The position numbers were made by a program, and so were the translations under genes. The notes under the pieces were generated by a model. It was not told the DNA's origin. It searched no databases and saw nothing but the letters and a program-made list of their open reading frames with translations. DNA of 64,000 nt from 40CM-2-70-7 sp035631315 (GTDB lineage: Bacteria > Gemmatimonadota > Gemmatimonadetes > Gemmatimonadales > GWC2-71-9): assembly GCA_035631315.1 (NCBI GenBank), contig DASQIZ010000107.1, forward strand, positions 106,240 to 170,239, read 5' to 3'. Position 1 is the first letter of the stretch. Every line of letters begins with the position of its first letter. Positions 6,265 to 14,346 of the stretch are shown here, piece by piece.

Positions 6265-8360
6265 TGACCCGTCGTTTTCCATTGCCTCCCGCGCGGGCGG
6301 GCATTCCTGCTTGCGTATGGTTTGCCATCGGCGGTTTCGTTCCCGCCCTGGCTTCGACGTCCCGGGTCCCTGCGTCGTCTCCGGCGGTCCAGCTCAGCAC
6401 GTGGGCCCTCGCGATCGCGATCGCGACGTACACGATTACCCGTTGGCTGACGGGCCGGCTCGCCTGCCCGACCGACCCTCGAGTCCGCGATCTCTTCGAA
6501 GGCGTCCCGATCGGCTTGTATCGCAGCACGCCGGACGGCGAAATCCTCGACGCCAACCGCAACCTGGTGGAGCTCCTCGGCTACCCGAACCGCGGCACGC
6601 TCCTCGCCACGGCGGCGGCGCGCTTGTACGTGGACCCCTCGGATCGGGAGCGCTGGAAAGCGGTCGTTCGGGAAAACGGTGAGGTGCGCGCGTTCGAAGC
6701 ACGGATGCGCCGGCACACCGGTGGCGTGATCTGGGCGCGGCAGAGTGTCCGGGCGGTGGTGGGCACCGATGGCCGGATCGAATACGAGGGCGCGATCGAA
6801 GACATCACCGAGCGCACCCGGGCCGAGCGGGCCCTGCGCATCAGCGAAGAGCGGTATGGCGCGGCCTTCGAGCAGGCCGCCATCGGCCTGGCCGAGGTGT
6901 CTCCCGCGGGGCGGTTCCTCCGGGTGAACCGGTATCTCTGTGAACGGCTCGGCTACACGGAAGCGGAGCTGCTGCAGAAGACCGTCATCGATGTGACGCA
7001 CCCCGAAGACGTGTCGGCGACGCAGGACTACCTCGCCACGGCCCCGGAAACCGCGGGGCCGTACCGGCGTGAGAAGCGCTATATGAAGAAGGACGGCACG
7101 CCCCTCTGGTCCCAGCTCACCACCTCCCTGGTGCGGACTCCCGACGGCGGCTCGGCGTTCTTCATCACCGTGATCGAAGACCTGTCGGAGCGGAAGCGGC
7201 TCGAATCCCAGCTCCTCCACGCGCAGAAGCTCGAAGCGGTCGGGCAGCTCGCCGGCGGCGTGGCGCACGACTTCTCGAATCTGATCGGCGCCATTCAAGG
7301 CTATGCGCAGCTCGTGGAGCGCACCCTCGCGCCCGAGGATCCCCGGCGCGCCGACATCGGCGAGATCCGGAAAGCCGGGCAGCGCGCCTCGGGCCTCATT
7401 CATCAACTGCTGACCTTCGCGCGCCGGCAAGAGACGCAGCCGCAGCTGGTCGAAGTCAATGGCCTGCTCACCAATCTCGGCCGGCTGGTCGGACGGGTCC
7501 TCGGCTCCGACATCAAAGTTTCCTGGGGCCTGCCTGACGACCTGCCCGCCATCAAGGTCGATCCCGGCCAATTCGAACAGGTGATTCTGAACCTCGCGAT
7601 CAATGCGCGGGACGCGATGCCCGATGGCGGCACGCTCGGCATCGAGACGTCCCTGGTCCACGTGGACCAGGCTCAAGTGAGCCGCCTGCGCGGCTCCCGG
7701 CCCGGTCCGCATGTCATGGTCACGGTATCGGACACCGGCACCGGGATGCCTCGCGAGGTGCTGGACCGGATCTTCGAGCCCTTCTTTACGACCAAGGGCC
7801 CCGATCGCGGCACCGGGCTCGGATTGTCCATCTGCTACGGCATCGTGAAGCAGGCGGGCGGGAACATCTGGGTCTACAGTGAGCTCGGGCACGGGACGAC
7901 ATTCCGCCTTTACTTCCCGGCCGTATTCGACGGCGCCGGCGCGCTCTCAGTCCCCGAGTCCGATCCGGAGCTCCCGGGGGGCACCGAGCGCCTCCTCCTG
8001 GTCGAGGACGATCCCCAGATGCGGGCGCTCGCCGTCCGGGTCCTCACCGACTGCGGCTACGACATCACCGCCGCTCCCGACGCCGAAGCCGCGATGGCCG
8101 AGGTTGCGTCGGGCACGGCCGATCCGGCCCTGCTGGTCACGGACCTCATTCTTCCGGGAATGACCGGATTGCAGCTGGCGCAGGCGCTCCGCGCCGAGTC
8201 GCCCGGGCTCAAGGTGCTCTGCATGACGGGCCAGGCGGACCGGGTCTCATCGTCGAGCCGTCGGCAGCAGGGGTTTGCGTTGATCGAGAAGCCCTTCACG
8301 GCACAGACACTGGCGAGGGCCGTCCGGGATTGTCTCGACAAGGGGCCGGCGACACCCTGA
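6264..8360 (+). CDS. hybrid histidine kinase (PAS-PAS-HisKA-HATPase-REC)
   Basis: The 698-residue protein starts with two possible membrane segments (about 15-33 and 44-62). PAS domains follow at about 74-190 and 195-315, each ending in the typical D-x-(T/S)-E-R linker. The dimerisation domain has GGVAHDFSN with phospho-acceptor His335. The ATPase domain has the N box NLAINARDAM (about 443-452), DTGTGMP and GTGLGLS. A C-terminal receiver domain (about 575-690) has acidic residues EDD and phospho-acceptor Asp627 in VTDLILPGM. The H-box type is that of NtrB/FixL-like hybrid kinases. No DNA-binding output is attached, so a separate regulator or the CheC-like partner is needed. The start overlaps the preceding stop, implying translational coupling. 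Confidence 0.92.
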   Translation: MTRRFPLPPARAGIPACVWFAIGGFVPALASTSRVPASSPAVQLSTWALAIAIATYTITRWLTGRLACPTDPRVRDLFEGVPIGLYRSTPDGEILDANRNLVELLGYPNRGTLLATAAARLYVDPSDRERWKAVVRENGEVRAFEARMRRHTGGVIWARQSVRAVVGTDGRIEYEGAIEDITERTRAERALRISEERYGAAFEQAAIGLAEVSPAGRFLRVNRYLCERLGYTEAELLQKTVIDVTHPEDVSATQDYLATAPETAGPYRREKRYMKKDGTPLWSQLTTSLVRTPDGGSAFFITVIEDLSERKRLESQLLHAQKLEAVGQLAGGVAHDFSNLIGAIQGYAQLVERTLAPEDPRRADIGEIRKAGQRASGLIHQLLTFARRQETQPQLVEVNGLLTNLGRLVGRVLGSDIKVSWGLPDDLPAIKVDPGQFEQVILNLAINARDAMPDGGTLGIETSLVHVDQAQVSRLRGSRPGPHVMVTVSDTGTGMPREVLDRIFEPFFTTKGPDRGTGLGLSICYGIVKQAGGNIWVYSELGHGTTFRLYFPAVFDGAGALSVPESDPELPGGTERLLLVEDDPQMRALAVRVLTDCGYDITAAPDAEAAMAEVASGTADPALLVTDLILPGMTGLQLAQALRAESPGLKVLCMTGQADRVSSSSRRQQGFALIEKPFTAQTLARAVRDCLDKGPATP

Positions 8361-8377
8361 TCGCTTAGATTCGAGCC

Positions 8378-8953
8378 ATGACACTCGCCCGTGCTGTGGC
8401 GCTGGCGTGCGCGGTTCTCATCGCGCTGCCGCTAACGCGAGTTCAGGCGCAGAGCGACAGCATGGACGCCCAGGAGCCTGTCCACGGGAAGGCGTTCTTC
8501 CCCGGCAATGGGGCCGGATGGACGGTCGGATACCCCTCCGTCGACGTGGATGTCGGCCGTTACACGGCTGTGCACGATTTCTTCACGCCCCTCAATTATC
8601 TGTTCCTCCGGGTTCACACCTCGATGAACACGGGGATTCCGCATTTCGCGCTCTCGGCAGACATGAACTGGCTCCCGAGTGTCAGCGCCAATCCCTCGGT
8701 GTCGTTCCTCGGCCAGATCGATCCCCTGAGTCGGGAGAGCAACTTCTACCTGAGCGGCGGAGCCGGTCTGATTACTGCCCATAACGGCAATGCGTTCGCG
8801 GGGTGGGTGCAGGTGGTCGTCGCGTACCGAACCCGCATCCACGAGCTGGCGCCGTTCGTCCAGGTGGGGCACGCCCTCACGACGAGCCAACGCGTCGAAT
8901 TCCTCGTCGGCGTCGCCCATCCCCTCGCGCCGTACCTCTTTCACGTCCCGTGA
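8378..8953 (+). CDS. secreted protein of unknown function, outer-membrane-like
   Basis: The 191-residue protein has a clear signal peptide ending LTRVQA-QS at about residue 24. The mature part is rich in aromatic and small residues, with alternating strand-like segments (TVGYPSVDVDVG, LNYLFLRVHTSM, FALSADMNWLP, NFYLSGGAGL, WVQVVVAYR). This fits a small outer-membrane beta-barrel or a beta-rich periplasmic protein, but I recognise no family. It follows the hybrid kinase gene by 17 bases, and its stop overlaps the GTG of the methyltransferase gene, so all may be one transcript. Confidence 0.55.
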   Translation: MTLARAVALACAVLIALPLTRVQAQSDSMDAQEPVHGKAFFPGNGAGWTVGYPSVDVDVGRYTAVHDFFTPLNYLFLRVHTSMNTGIPHFALSADMNWLPSVSANPSVSFLGQIDPLSRESNFYLSGGAGLITAHNGNAFAGWVQVVVAYRTRIHELAPFVQVGHALTTSQRVEFLVGVAHPLAPYLFHVP

Positions 8954-9810
8954 GCGACGCTCCCCTCGTCTCCCACATTTCCGACACCGCCCGTTGGGTG
9001 GCGATGTACCGCGCGTTCGAGTCGGAACGGCCCGACGCCATTTTCCACGACCCGTACGCCCGCAGGCTGGCGGGCCCGGTCGGCGAACGGATCGCGGCCG
9101 CGATGGGGGGCACCCGCTGGGCGTGGCCGATGGTCGTGCGGACCGCGGTGATGGACGAGATCATCATGCGGACGGTCGGGGAAGGAACCGATGCGGTCCT
9201 CAATCTGGCCGCGGGTCTCGATACGCGGCCCTGGCGGCTCGAGGTTCCCTCGTCACTCATCTGGTGGGATGTCGACTATCCGGCGACGCATGAGTACAAA
9301 CGTGAAGCCATGCAGGGCGAGACCCCCAGGTGCCGCGTGGAGTGGGCCGCCGCGGACCTGTCGGACCGTGCGGCGCGAAGGACGATCTTTGCGCGCGTGG
9401 GCGAGTCGGCGGAACGGGTCCTGGTGGTCTCCGAGGGCCTGCTCATCTATCTTGCGCCGGAGGCGGTCCGGGACCTCGGCAACGATCTTCATGAGCCGCC
9501 CTCCTTCCGAAACTGGCTCATCGATCTCGCCTCGCCCAAGCTCCTCCAATGGATTCAGCGGAGGAACATGGGCAAGGCGACCGCCGCGGGCGGCGCCCCG
9601 ATGAAGTTCGGCCCCGCTGAAGGCACGGCATACTTCGAGCCCTCGGGTTGGCGGGAAGTCGAGTGGCGTTCTACCGGAGAAGAGGCGCGGCGCCTGAACC
9701 GCGAGATGTCGCTGGCCTGGCTCTGGCGCGTCATGGGCGTGTTTTCGTCGGCCAAGATGCGTGAGCAGTGGCGCCGCTATGCGGGATATGCCCTGCTCGC
9801 GCGGGTGTGA
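8950..9810 (+). CDS. class I SAM-dependent methyltransferase, leucine carboxyl methyltransferase-like family
   Basis: The GTG at 8950 overlaps the previous stop (GTGA) and gives a 286-residue protein. It opens with SDTARWVAMYRA and FHDPYARRLAG, the N-terminal pattern of the LCM/TIGR00027-type methyltransferases. Residues about 85-105 (VLNLAAGLDTRPWRL) are the SAM-binding GxGxDxR-type loop, with the family's N-L-A-A-G-L-D-T-R-x-x-R wording. WWDVDYPATHEYK is the following acidic strand. A later segment ERVLVVSEGLLIYL is also typical. The natural substrate of most bacterial members is unknown. The closeness to a secreted-protein gene says little. Confidence 0.85.
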   Translation: MSDAPLVSHISDTARWVAMYRAFESERPDAIFHDPYARRLAGPVGERIAAAMGGTRWAWPMVVRTAVMDEIIMRTVGEGTDAVLNLAAGLDTRPWRLEVPSSLIWWDVDYPATHEYKREAMQGETPRCRVEWAAADLSDRAARRTIFARVGESAERVLVVSEGLLIYLAPEAVRDLGNDLHEPPSFRNWLIDLASPKLLQWIQRRNMGKATAAGGAPMKFGPAEGTAYFEPSGWREVEWRSTGEEARRLNREMSLAWLWRVMGVFSSAKMREQWRRYAGYALLARV

Positions 9811-9886
9811 AGTTCGTCTCCGTTTGCGACCTCGCCGTATCGCCGTACATTCTCCGCTCCCCATCTCACACAACCTGAGGTCCCCA

Positions 9887-10717
9887 ATGCGTTCAGCTCG
9901 TGCTTCCGCCCTGCTTTTGGCCGCGCTCGTGGCGTCCTGTGACCGCACGCCACCTCCCCCTGCCGCGCAGACCTCGGCGAACTCGCTCCGGATCGTAGCC
10001 AACGACTACTCGTACGTGAGCCCCGACACGGTCGCGGCGGGCCTGACCAACATCGTGATGGTGAATCACGGGAAGGAGCCCCATCAGGCGTCGATCTTCC
10101 GGCTCGATTCCGGGAAAACCATGAATGACGTGCAGGCCGTGATGAAGACCATGACCACGATCCCCGCCTGGATGACGTTCACCGGGAGCCCCAATGGCGC
10201 CGACCCCGGGGACTCGAGCAACACCACGGCAACCTTGGCGGCGGGGAACTACCTGATCGTCTGCTTCTATTCGAGCCCCGACGGGAAGGCGCACCTGGAC
10301 AAGGGAATGGCCAAGCCGTTCGTCGTGAAGGGCGCGGGAGCCGCGATGGCGATGCCCACGGGTGACATCACCGTGACCACCAAGGACTACGCCTTCGAAG
10401 TCTCCGCCGCCATCACGGCCGGGACGCACACCATTCGCATGGCGAATGCCGGTCCGCAGCTGCACGAGATCACCGTGGTCAAGATGGCGCCGGGAAAGAC
10501 CATGAAGGACGCGCAGACGTGGATGGCCGCCGGGATGAAGGGCATGCCCCCGTTCTCCTCCTTCGGCGGCATCGCGGGACTCACCGTGGGCCAGAGCGCC
10601 AACTTCACGGCAACCTTCACGCCTGGCGAGTATGCATTCCTGTGCTTCGTGCCGGATTCGAAGGACGGGAAGCCACACCTCGCGCACGGCATGGTGATGC
10701 CGTTCAAGGTGAGCTGA
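9887..10717 (+). CDS. lipoprotein with two cupredoxin-like domains
   Basis: The 276-residue product has a lipoprotein signal peptide (LLLAALVASC, lipobox Cys at about residue 18). Two homologous domains of roughly 115 residues follow. Each shows the type 1 copper ligand pattern. The first has His in EPHQ, then Cys in IVCFY, His in KAHLDKGM and Met three to four residues later. The second has His in QLHE, Cys in LCFV, His in KPHLAHGM and a Met. Both domains therefore appear able to hold copper. A periplasmic, membrane-anchored electron-carrier or copper-binding role is inferred. It is convergent with rnhB, with one base between stops. Confidence 0.75.
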   Translation: MRSARASALLLAALVASCDRTPPPPAAQTSANSLRIVANDYSYVSPDTVAAGLTNIVMVNHGKEPHQASIFRLDSGKTMNDVQAVMKTMTTIPAWMTFTGSPNGADPGDSSNTTATLAAGNYLIVCFYSSPDGKAHLDKGMAKPFVVKGAGAAMAMPTGDITVTTKDYAFEVSAAITAGTHTIRMANAGPQLHEITVVKMAPGKTMKDAQTWMAAGMKGMPPFSSFGGIAGLTVGQSANFTATFTPGEYAFLCFVPDSKDGKPHLAHGMVMPFKVS

Positions 10718-10718
10718 G

Positions 10719-11351
10719 CTAGAAGAGAGCGAGCTGGCACACCGGCGAAAAACTCTGCCGGTGATGTCTGGTAGGACCAAGCCTCGCGACTGCAGCAAGG
10801 TGATCTGCCGTAGCGTAGCCCTTGTTCGTGTCCCACGCATACCCCGGATGGCGCGCCGCAAGGCGCGCCATCAGCACATCGCGGACCGTCTTGGCAACGA
10901 TCGAGGCGGCCGCGATGGAGGAGCACTTCGCATCGCCGTCCACGATGGCCTGGTGCGGCCGGCCGAGCTCGGGACAGGGCATGCCGTCGATGAGGATGTC
11001 GGTGGGGTCCAGCCCGAGACGGGACAGCGCGCGGACGGCCCGGCGCATGGCGATGATGGTGGCACGACGGATGTTCCAGCGATCGATCTCGTGGACGCTC
11101 GCCGCGCCCACGCCGACCGCGCGCGCCCGGGAGCGGATCTCGATCGCCAGGCGGTCGCGCGCCTTGGCGGTGAGGACCTTGGAGTCGTTGAGCCCACGGA
11201 TGGGCTTCTGGTCGGGATAAAAGACGACGGCCGCGGCCACCACTGGACCTGCCAGGGGGCCACGGCCGACTTCGTCGATGCCGGCGACAACCATCCGCCC
11301 CTCACGCCAGAGCGCGCGTTCGCGCTCGAGCGAGGGGCGGCGGCCGCTCAC
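10719..11351 (-). CDS. rnhB: ribonuclease HII
   Basis: RNase HII removes RNA from RNA-DNA hybrids and single ribonucleotides from DNA. The 210-residue protein has the signature VAGIDEVGRGPLAGPVVAA near the N terminus (first catalytic D-E). Acidic residues follow in DILIDGMP and in a later SIAAASIVAKTVRD segment. The C-terminal region GYATADHLAA is also typical. I chose GTG 11351 because it overlaps the rplS stop as GTGA and because the RPSLERERALW segment it adds resembles the usual N terminus. An internal ATG at 11294 is the alternative. It is the last gene of the ribosomal/SRP block. Confidence 0.93.
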   Translation of the reverse strand: MSGRRPSLERERALWREGRMVVAGIDEVGRGPLAGPVVAAAVVFYPDQKPIRGLNDSKVLTAKARDRLAIEIRSRARAVGVGAASVHEIDRWNIRRATIIAMRRAVRALSRLGLDPTDILIDGMPCPELGRPHQAIVDGDAKCSSIAAASIVAKTVRDVLMARLAARHPGYAWDTNKGYATADHLAAVARLGPTRHHRQSFSPVCQLALF

Positions 11352-11749
11352 GCCTGGGTCTGCTCCGCGGCGGCGGCTCCCGTCGACCCCGCCGTGCCGG
11401 TCGTCTCGCCGCGCTTCTCGCGGATCCGGGCGGCCTTCCCGGCCAGCCGGCGCAGGAAGTACAGCTTGGCGCGCCGCACCCGGCCCTGACGCACCATCTC
11501 GATGGCCGAGATGGACGGCGAGTGAAGCGGGAAGATGCGCTCGACGCCGACACCCGCCGAGATCTTCCGGACGGTGAACGTCTCGTTGATCCCGCCGCCG
11601 CGCCGGGCGATGCACACGCCCTCGAACGCCTGCAGACGCTCCTTCTCCCCTTCACGCACGCGCACCATCACCCGGACCGTATCGCCGGGGTCGAAGGCCG
11701 GAATGTCCGCCTTGAGGCCTTCGCGCTCGATCGCTCGCAGTCTTTCCAT
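11348..11749 (-). CDS. rplS: 50S ribosomal protein L19
   Basis: L19 lies at the 30S-50S interface. The 133-residue protein has the family core: FDPGDTVRVMVRVREGEKER, RLQAFEGVCIARRG, a GVGVERIFPLHSP segment and VRRAKLYFLR. A low-complexity tail rich in Thr, Gly and Ala (about the last 18 residues) extends beyond the typical 115-120 residues and is probably disordered. It follows trmD after 27 bases and overlaps rnhB by four. Gene order ffh-rpsP-rimM-trmD-rplS-rnhB is the classical arrangement. Confidence 0.97.
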   Translation of the reverse strand: MERLRAIEREGLKADIPAFDPGDTVRVMVRVREGEKERLQAFEGVCIARRGGGINETFTVRKISAGVGVERIFPLHSPSISAIEMVRQGRVRRAKLYFLRRLAGKAARIREKRGETTGTAGSTGAAAAEQTQA

Positions 11750-11776
11750 AACTACTCCCTGTTTCTGTAAGGCAAC

Positions 11777-12466
11777 CTACGTGCCTTGATGTTTATCCCA
11801 CAAGTCGGGCCGTCGCGCGCGTGTCAGCCGCTCGGCTTCCGCGGCACGCCAGGCCGCGATTTTCGCATGGTCGCCGCCGGTCAGGACCGGCGGCACCGCC
11901 ATTCCCCGGTACTCGGGAGGCCTCGTGTACGACGGCGGTGCCAACAAGCCGTCGTAGTGCGAATCCCCCGCCGCCGATTCGTGATCGCCCAGAGCGCCCG
12001 GCAGCAGCCGGACCACCGCATCCACCAGGCAGAGCGCCGCCGGCTCACCCCCGGTCAGCACCGCATCGCCGACCGATACTTCCTCGGTGGCCAGACCGTC
12101 CGCCACCCGCTGATCGACATCCTTGTAGTGCCCGCAGAGCACCGTCAGCTCGCTCGCCAGGGACCACCGCACCGCGTCGTCGTGCGTCAGTGACTTGCCC
12201 CGGGCCGACATCAGCACTACCGGACTGCCGGCCGCCGGCTTGATCGCGTCGAGCGCCTCGAAAAACGGCTCGGGCTTCAGGACCATCCCCGCGCCGCCTC
12301 CGTACGGCGTGTCGTCCACCGTGCGGTGCTTGTCGTGCGTGTAGTCCCGCAGCTGCACCACCCGGTAGCGCACCAACCCCGTGCCGGCCGCCCGGCCCAG
12401 AATGCTCGCGGCCAGGGGACCTGAGAACATCTCCGGGAAGAGAGTGACGAGATTGACCGTCAGCAT
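11777..12466 (-). CDS. trmD: tRNA (guanine37-N1)-methyltransferase
   Basis: TrmD methylates G37 next to the anticodon, preventing frameshifting. The 229-residue protein begins LTVNLVTLFPEMF and contains YGGGAGMVLKPEP, LCGHYKDVDQRV and DAVLTGGEPAALCLVDAVVRLLPGALG, which form the trefoil-knot SAM site characteristic of SPOUT enzymes. Length is slightly under the E. coli enzyme. It starts four bases after the rimM stop and belongs to the same minus-strand operon. Confidence 0.97.
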   Translation of the reverse strand: MLTVNLVTLFPEMFSGPLAASILGRAAGTGLVRYRVVQLRDYTHDKHRTVDDTPYGGGAGMVLKPEPFFEALDAIKPAAGSPVVLMSARGKSLTHDDAVRWSLASELTVLCGHYKDVDQRVADGLATEEVSVGDAVLTGGEPAALCLVDAVVRLLPGALGDHESAAGDSHYDGLLAPPSYTRPPEYRGMAVPPVLTGGDHAKIAAWRAAEAERLTRARRPDLWDKHQGT

Positions 12467-12470
12467 CCCT

Positions 12471-12815
12471 TTATCCCTCGTCCTCCACCGCCAGGTACTG
12501 ATCGCGCCACTCTTCTACCGCGGCGCGGCTGCTCACGCCTTCAAAGCCCACCAGCCATTCGCGGTGATAGGCCCGGCGCCGGCCGAGAATCAGAGGGCCG
12601 GCCAGAACCTGCCGCGTTTCATCCACCACGTACATGCGCGCCTTCGGGACCAGCAGGCTTCCGGGATCCGCCACCAGCGGGAAGATCGCGACCTCCCCTT
12701 TCTGGCCGTGCGGCTTCCGGAGGCGCGCGATTACGCGGGGCGTTGGCCGAACACTCCCGCTTTCTTCAGCAGGGAGCGCACCGTATCGGTCGGCGTCGCG
12801 CCCTTCCCGAGCCAA
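12471..12815 (-). CDS. rimM: short RimM-like ribosome maturation factor (N-terminal domain only)
   Basis: RimM assists 16S processing and assembly of the 30S head. The recognisable part starts at VIARLRKPHGQKGEVAIFPL and ends at WRDQYLAVEDEG, which is just the N-terminal RimM domain. The C-terminal PRC-barrel of usual members (about 170 residues in all) is missing, and trmD starts four bases later. The start is puzzling: no ATG, GTG or TTG lies just before the conserved region. The nearest is TTG 12815, which would add about 26 residues read out of frame through the 3' end of rpsP (85-base overlap). A non-standard start near 12735 is possible. Position in the operon supports the identity. Confidence 0.72.
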   Translation of the reverse strand: MAREGRDADRYGALPAEESGSVRPTPRVIARLRKPHGQKGEVAIFPLVADPGSLLVPKARMYVVDETRQVLAGPLILGRRRAYHREWLVGFEGVSSRAAVEEWRDQYLAVEDEG

Positions 12816-12988
12816 TAGTTGGCCCGTTCCGCGTCCACCTGGAGCGTGGCCGGCTTCGTTTTCGGGTTGTAATGCCCCAAGGTCGCCACGAACCGGCCGT
12901 CGCGCGGAGACTCCTGATCCGCCACCACGATCCGGAAATGCGCCTGACCCTTCCGTCCCATCCGCCGCAATCTGATTCGAGTCGCCAT
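12731..12988 (-). CDS. rpsP: 30S ribosomal protein S16
   Basis: The 85-residue protein matches S16 along its length: RIRLRRMGRKGQAHFRIVVAD, SPRDGRFVATLGHYNP, an ERANYWLGKGATPTDTVRSLL segment and a short tail. S16 is needed for 30S assembly. The start ATG is three bases after the ffh stop region. It is co-directional with ffh and rimM. Confidence 0.97.
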   Translation of the reverse strand: MATRIRLRRMGRKGQAHFRIVVADQESPRDGRFVATLGHYNPKTKPATLQVDAERANYWLGKGATPTDTVRSLLKKAGVFGQRPA

Positions 12989-12991
12989 TCC

Positions 12992-14287
12992 TTACATCCT
13001 CTTGATGAGCTTTCGCATCTGCTGGAACTGTTCCAGCAGACGGTTGACCTCCTGCACCGACGTGCCCGATCCCTTCGCGATCCGTATCCTTCGCGATCCG
13101 TTCAAAATCGACGGATCGGCCCGCTCGGCCGGGGTCATCGACAGCACGATCGCTTCCACATGCTTCAACCGCTTGTCGTCGGCGGGGACCTGCTTCAGGG
13201 CCTTCGCGTTCACGCCGGGCAACAGCCCCAGCACCTGCTTCATCGGTCCCATCGCCTGCATCTGTTTCAGCGCCACGAGAAAATCCGCGAGGTCCATCCC
13301 CCGCTTGGAGCGCGCTTTCTGCTCGAGCTTCTGCGCGGCCTTCAGGTCGATCGCGGCGGCGGCCTTTTCCACCAGCCCCACCACATCGCCCTGACCCAGG
13401 ATCCGTCCCGCCATACGCACCGGATCGAACGGCTCGAGCGCCTCGACTTTTTCGCCGACCCCGACATAGACGATCGGCACGCCCGTCACGCCGTGAATCG
13501 AGAGCGCGGCACCACCGCGGGCGTCGCCGTCCATCTTGGTGAGGATGGCGCCGGTGAGCCCCACACCCTCGTGGAATCCCCTGGCGATCTTCACGGCGTC
13601 CTGACCGGTCATGCCGTCGGCCACCAGCAGGACGTCCTTCGGCTTCACCGTATCCTTCAGCGCCTTGAGCTCACCCATCAGCTCGGCGTCGATCTGCAAC
13701 CGGCCCGCGGTGTCGACGATGACTGTCCGGCACCGCGCCTTTTCGGCCTCGCGCAACGCGGTCGTTACGAGTTGAGGGACTCTTCCCGCTTCCCCCTTCC
13801 CGCTTCCCCCAAACACGGGGATCCCGATCTGCTTCCCAAGCTGCGCGAGCTGCTCCGCCGCGGCCGGGCGATGGAGATCCGCCGCCACCAGCCCCGGCGC
13901 CTTCTGCTCCAGCTTCAGCCGGCGGGCCAACTTCGCCGCCGTCGTCGTTTTTCCTGAGCCCTGCAACCCGACGAGCAGGATCACCGTCGGGCCTACGGAG
14001 GCGAAGGTGAGGTCCCGACGGGTGCCGCCGAGCATGCCGGCGATCTCGTCGTGCACCAGCTTCACCACCTGCTGGCCCGGCCGGACCGTGTCGATCTTGA
14101 GCGCCCCGACCGCGCGCTCCTTCACCCGATCAACGAAGTCCCGCGTCACCTCGAAGCTCACATCCGCTTCGAGGAGGTGCCGCCGGATCTCCCGCAGCGC
14201 CTCGGTGACGTCGCCCTCGGACAGCACCCCCCGGCCGGTCAACCGCTTCAGCACGCCGGAGAGCTGTTCCGAAAGGGCCGTAAACAT
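12992..14287 (-). CDS. ffh: signal recognition particle GTPase Ffh (SRP54)
   Basis: Ffh binds 4.5S RNA and signal sequences and delivers nascent chains to FtsY. The 431-residue protein has the N domain (about 1-88), the GTPase P-loop LQGSGKTTTAAKLA (about 108-121), DTAGRLQID, TKMDGDARGGAALS and a methionine-rich M domain (KQMQAMGPMKQVLGLLPG onward). The region between IPVF and the following helix is odd: it reads GGSGKGEAGRVPQLV, where the family normally has a DPV-x-I motif, and the DNA there is a perfect 14-base tandem duplication. The rest looks normal. It heads the ribosomal block. Confidence 0.96.
   Translation of the reverse strand: MFTALSEQLSGVLKRLTGRGVLSEGDVTEALREIRRHLLEADVSFEVTRDFVDRVKERAVGALKIDTVRPGQQVVKLVHDEIAGMLGGTRRDLTFASVGPTVILLVGLQGSGKTTTAAKLARRLKLEQKAPGLVAADLHRPAAAEQLAQLGKQIGIPVFGGSGKGEAGRVPQLVTTALREAEKARCRTVIVDTAGRLQIDAELMGELKALKDTVKPKDVLLVADGMTGQDAVKIARGFHEGVGLTGAILTKMDGDARGGAALSIHGVTGVPIVYVGVGEKVEALEPFDPVRMAGRILGQGDVVGLVEKAAAAIDLKAAQKLEQKARSKRGMDLADFLVALKQMQAMGPMKQVLGLLPGVNAKALKQVPADDKRLKHVEAIVLSMTPAERADPSILNGSRRIRIAKGSGTSVQEVNRLLEQFQQMRKLIKRM
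13783..13810. repeat. perfect 14-bp tandem duplication inside ffh
   Basis: TTCCCGCTTCCCCC occurs twice in direct succession (13783-13796, 13797-13810). Fourteen is not a multiple of three, so gain or loss of a unit would shift the ffh frame. The encoded glycine-rich stretch replaces a normally conserved segment. It could be a genuine variable site or a sequencing or assembly effect. Confidence 0.7.
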
Positions 14288-14346
14288 AAGCCTTACAAAA
14301 TACTTAGCGAGTTGCTCGAAACCAAGTGGGGGGTTAAGAATCGACC

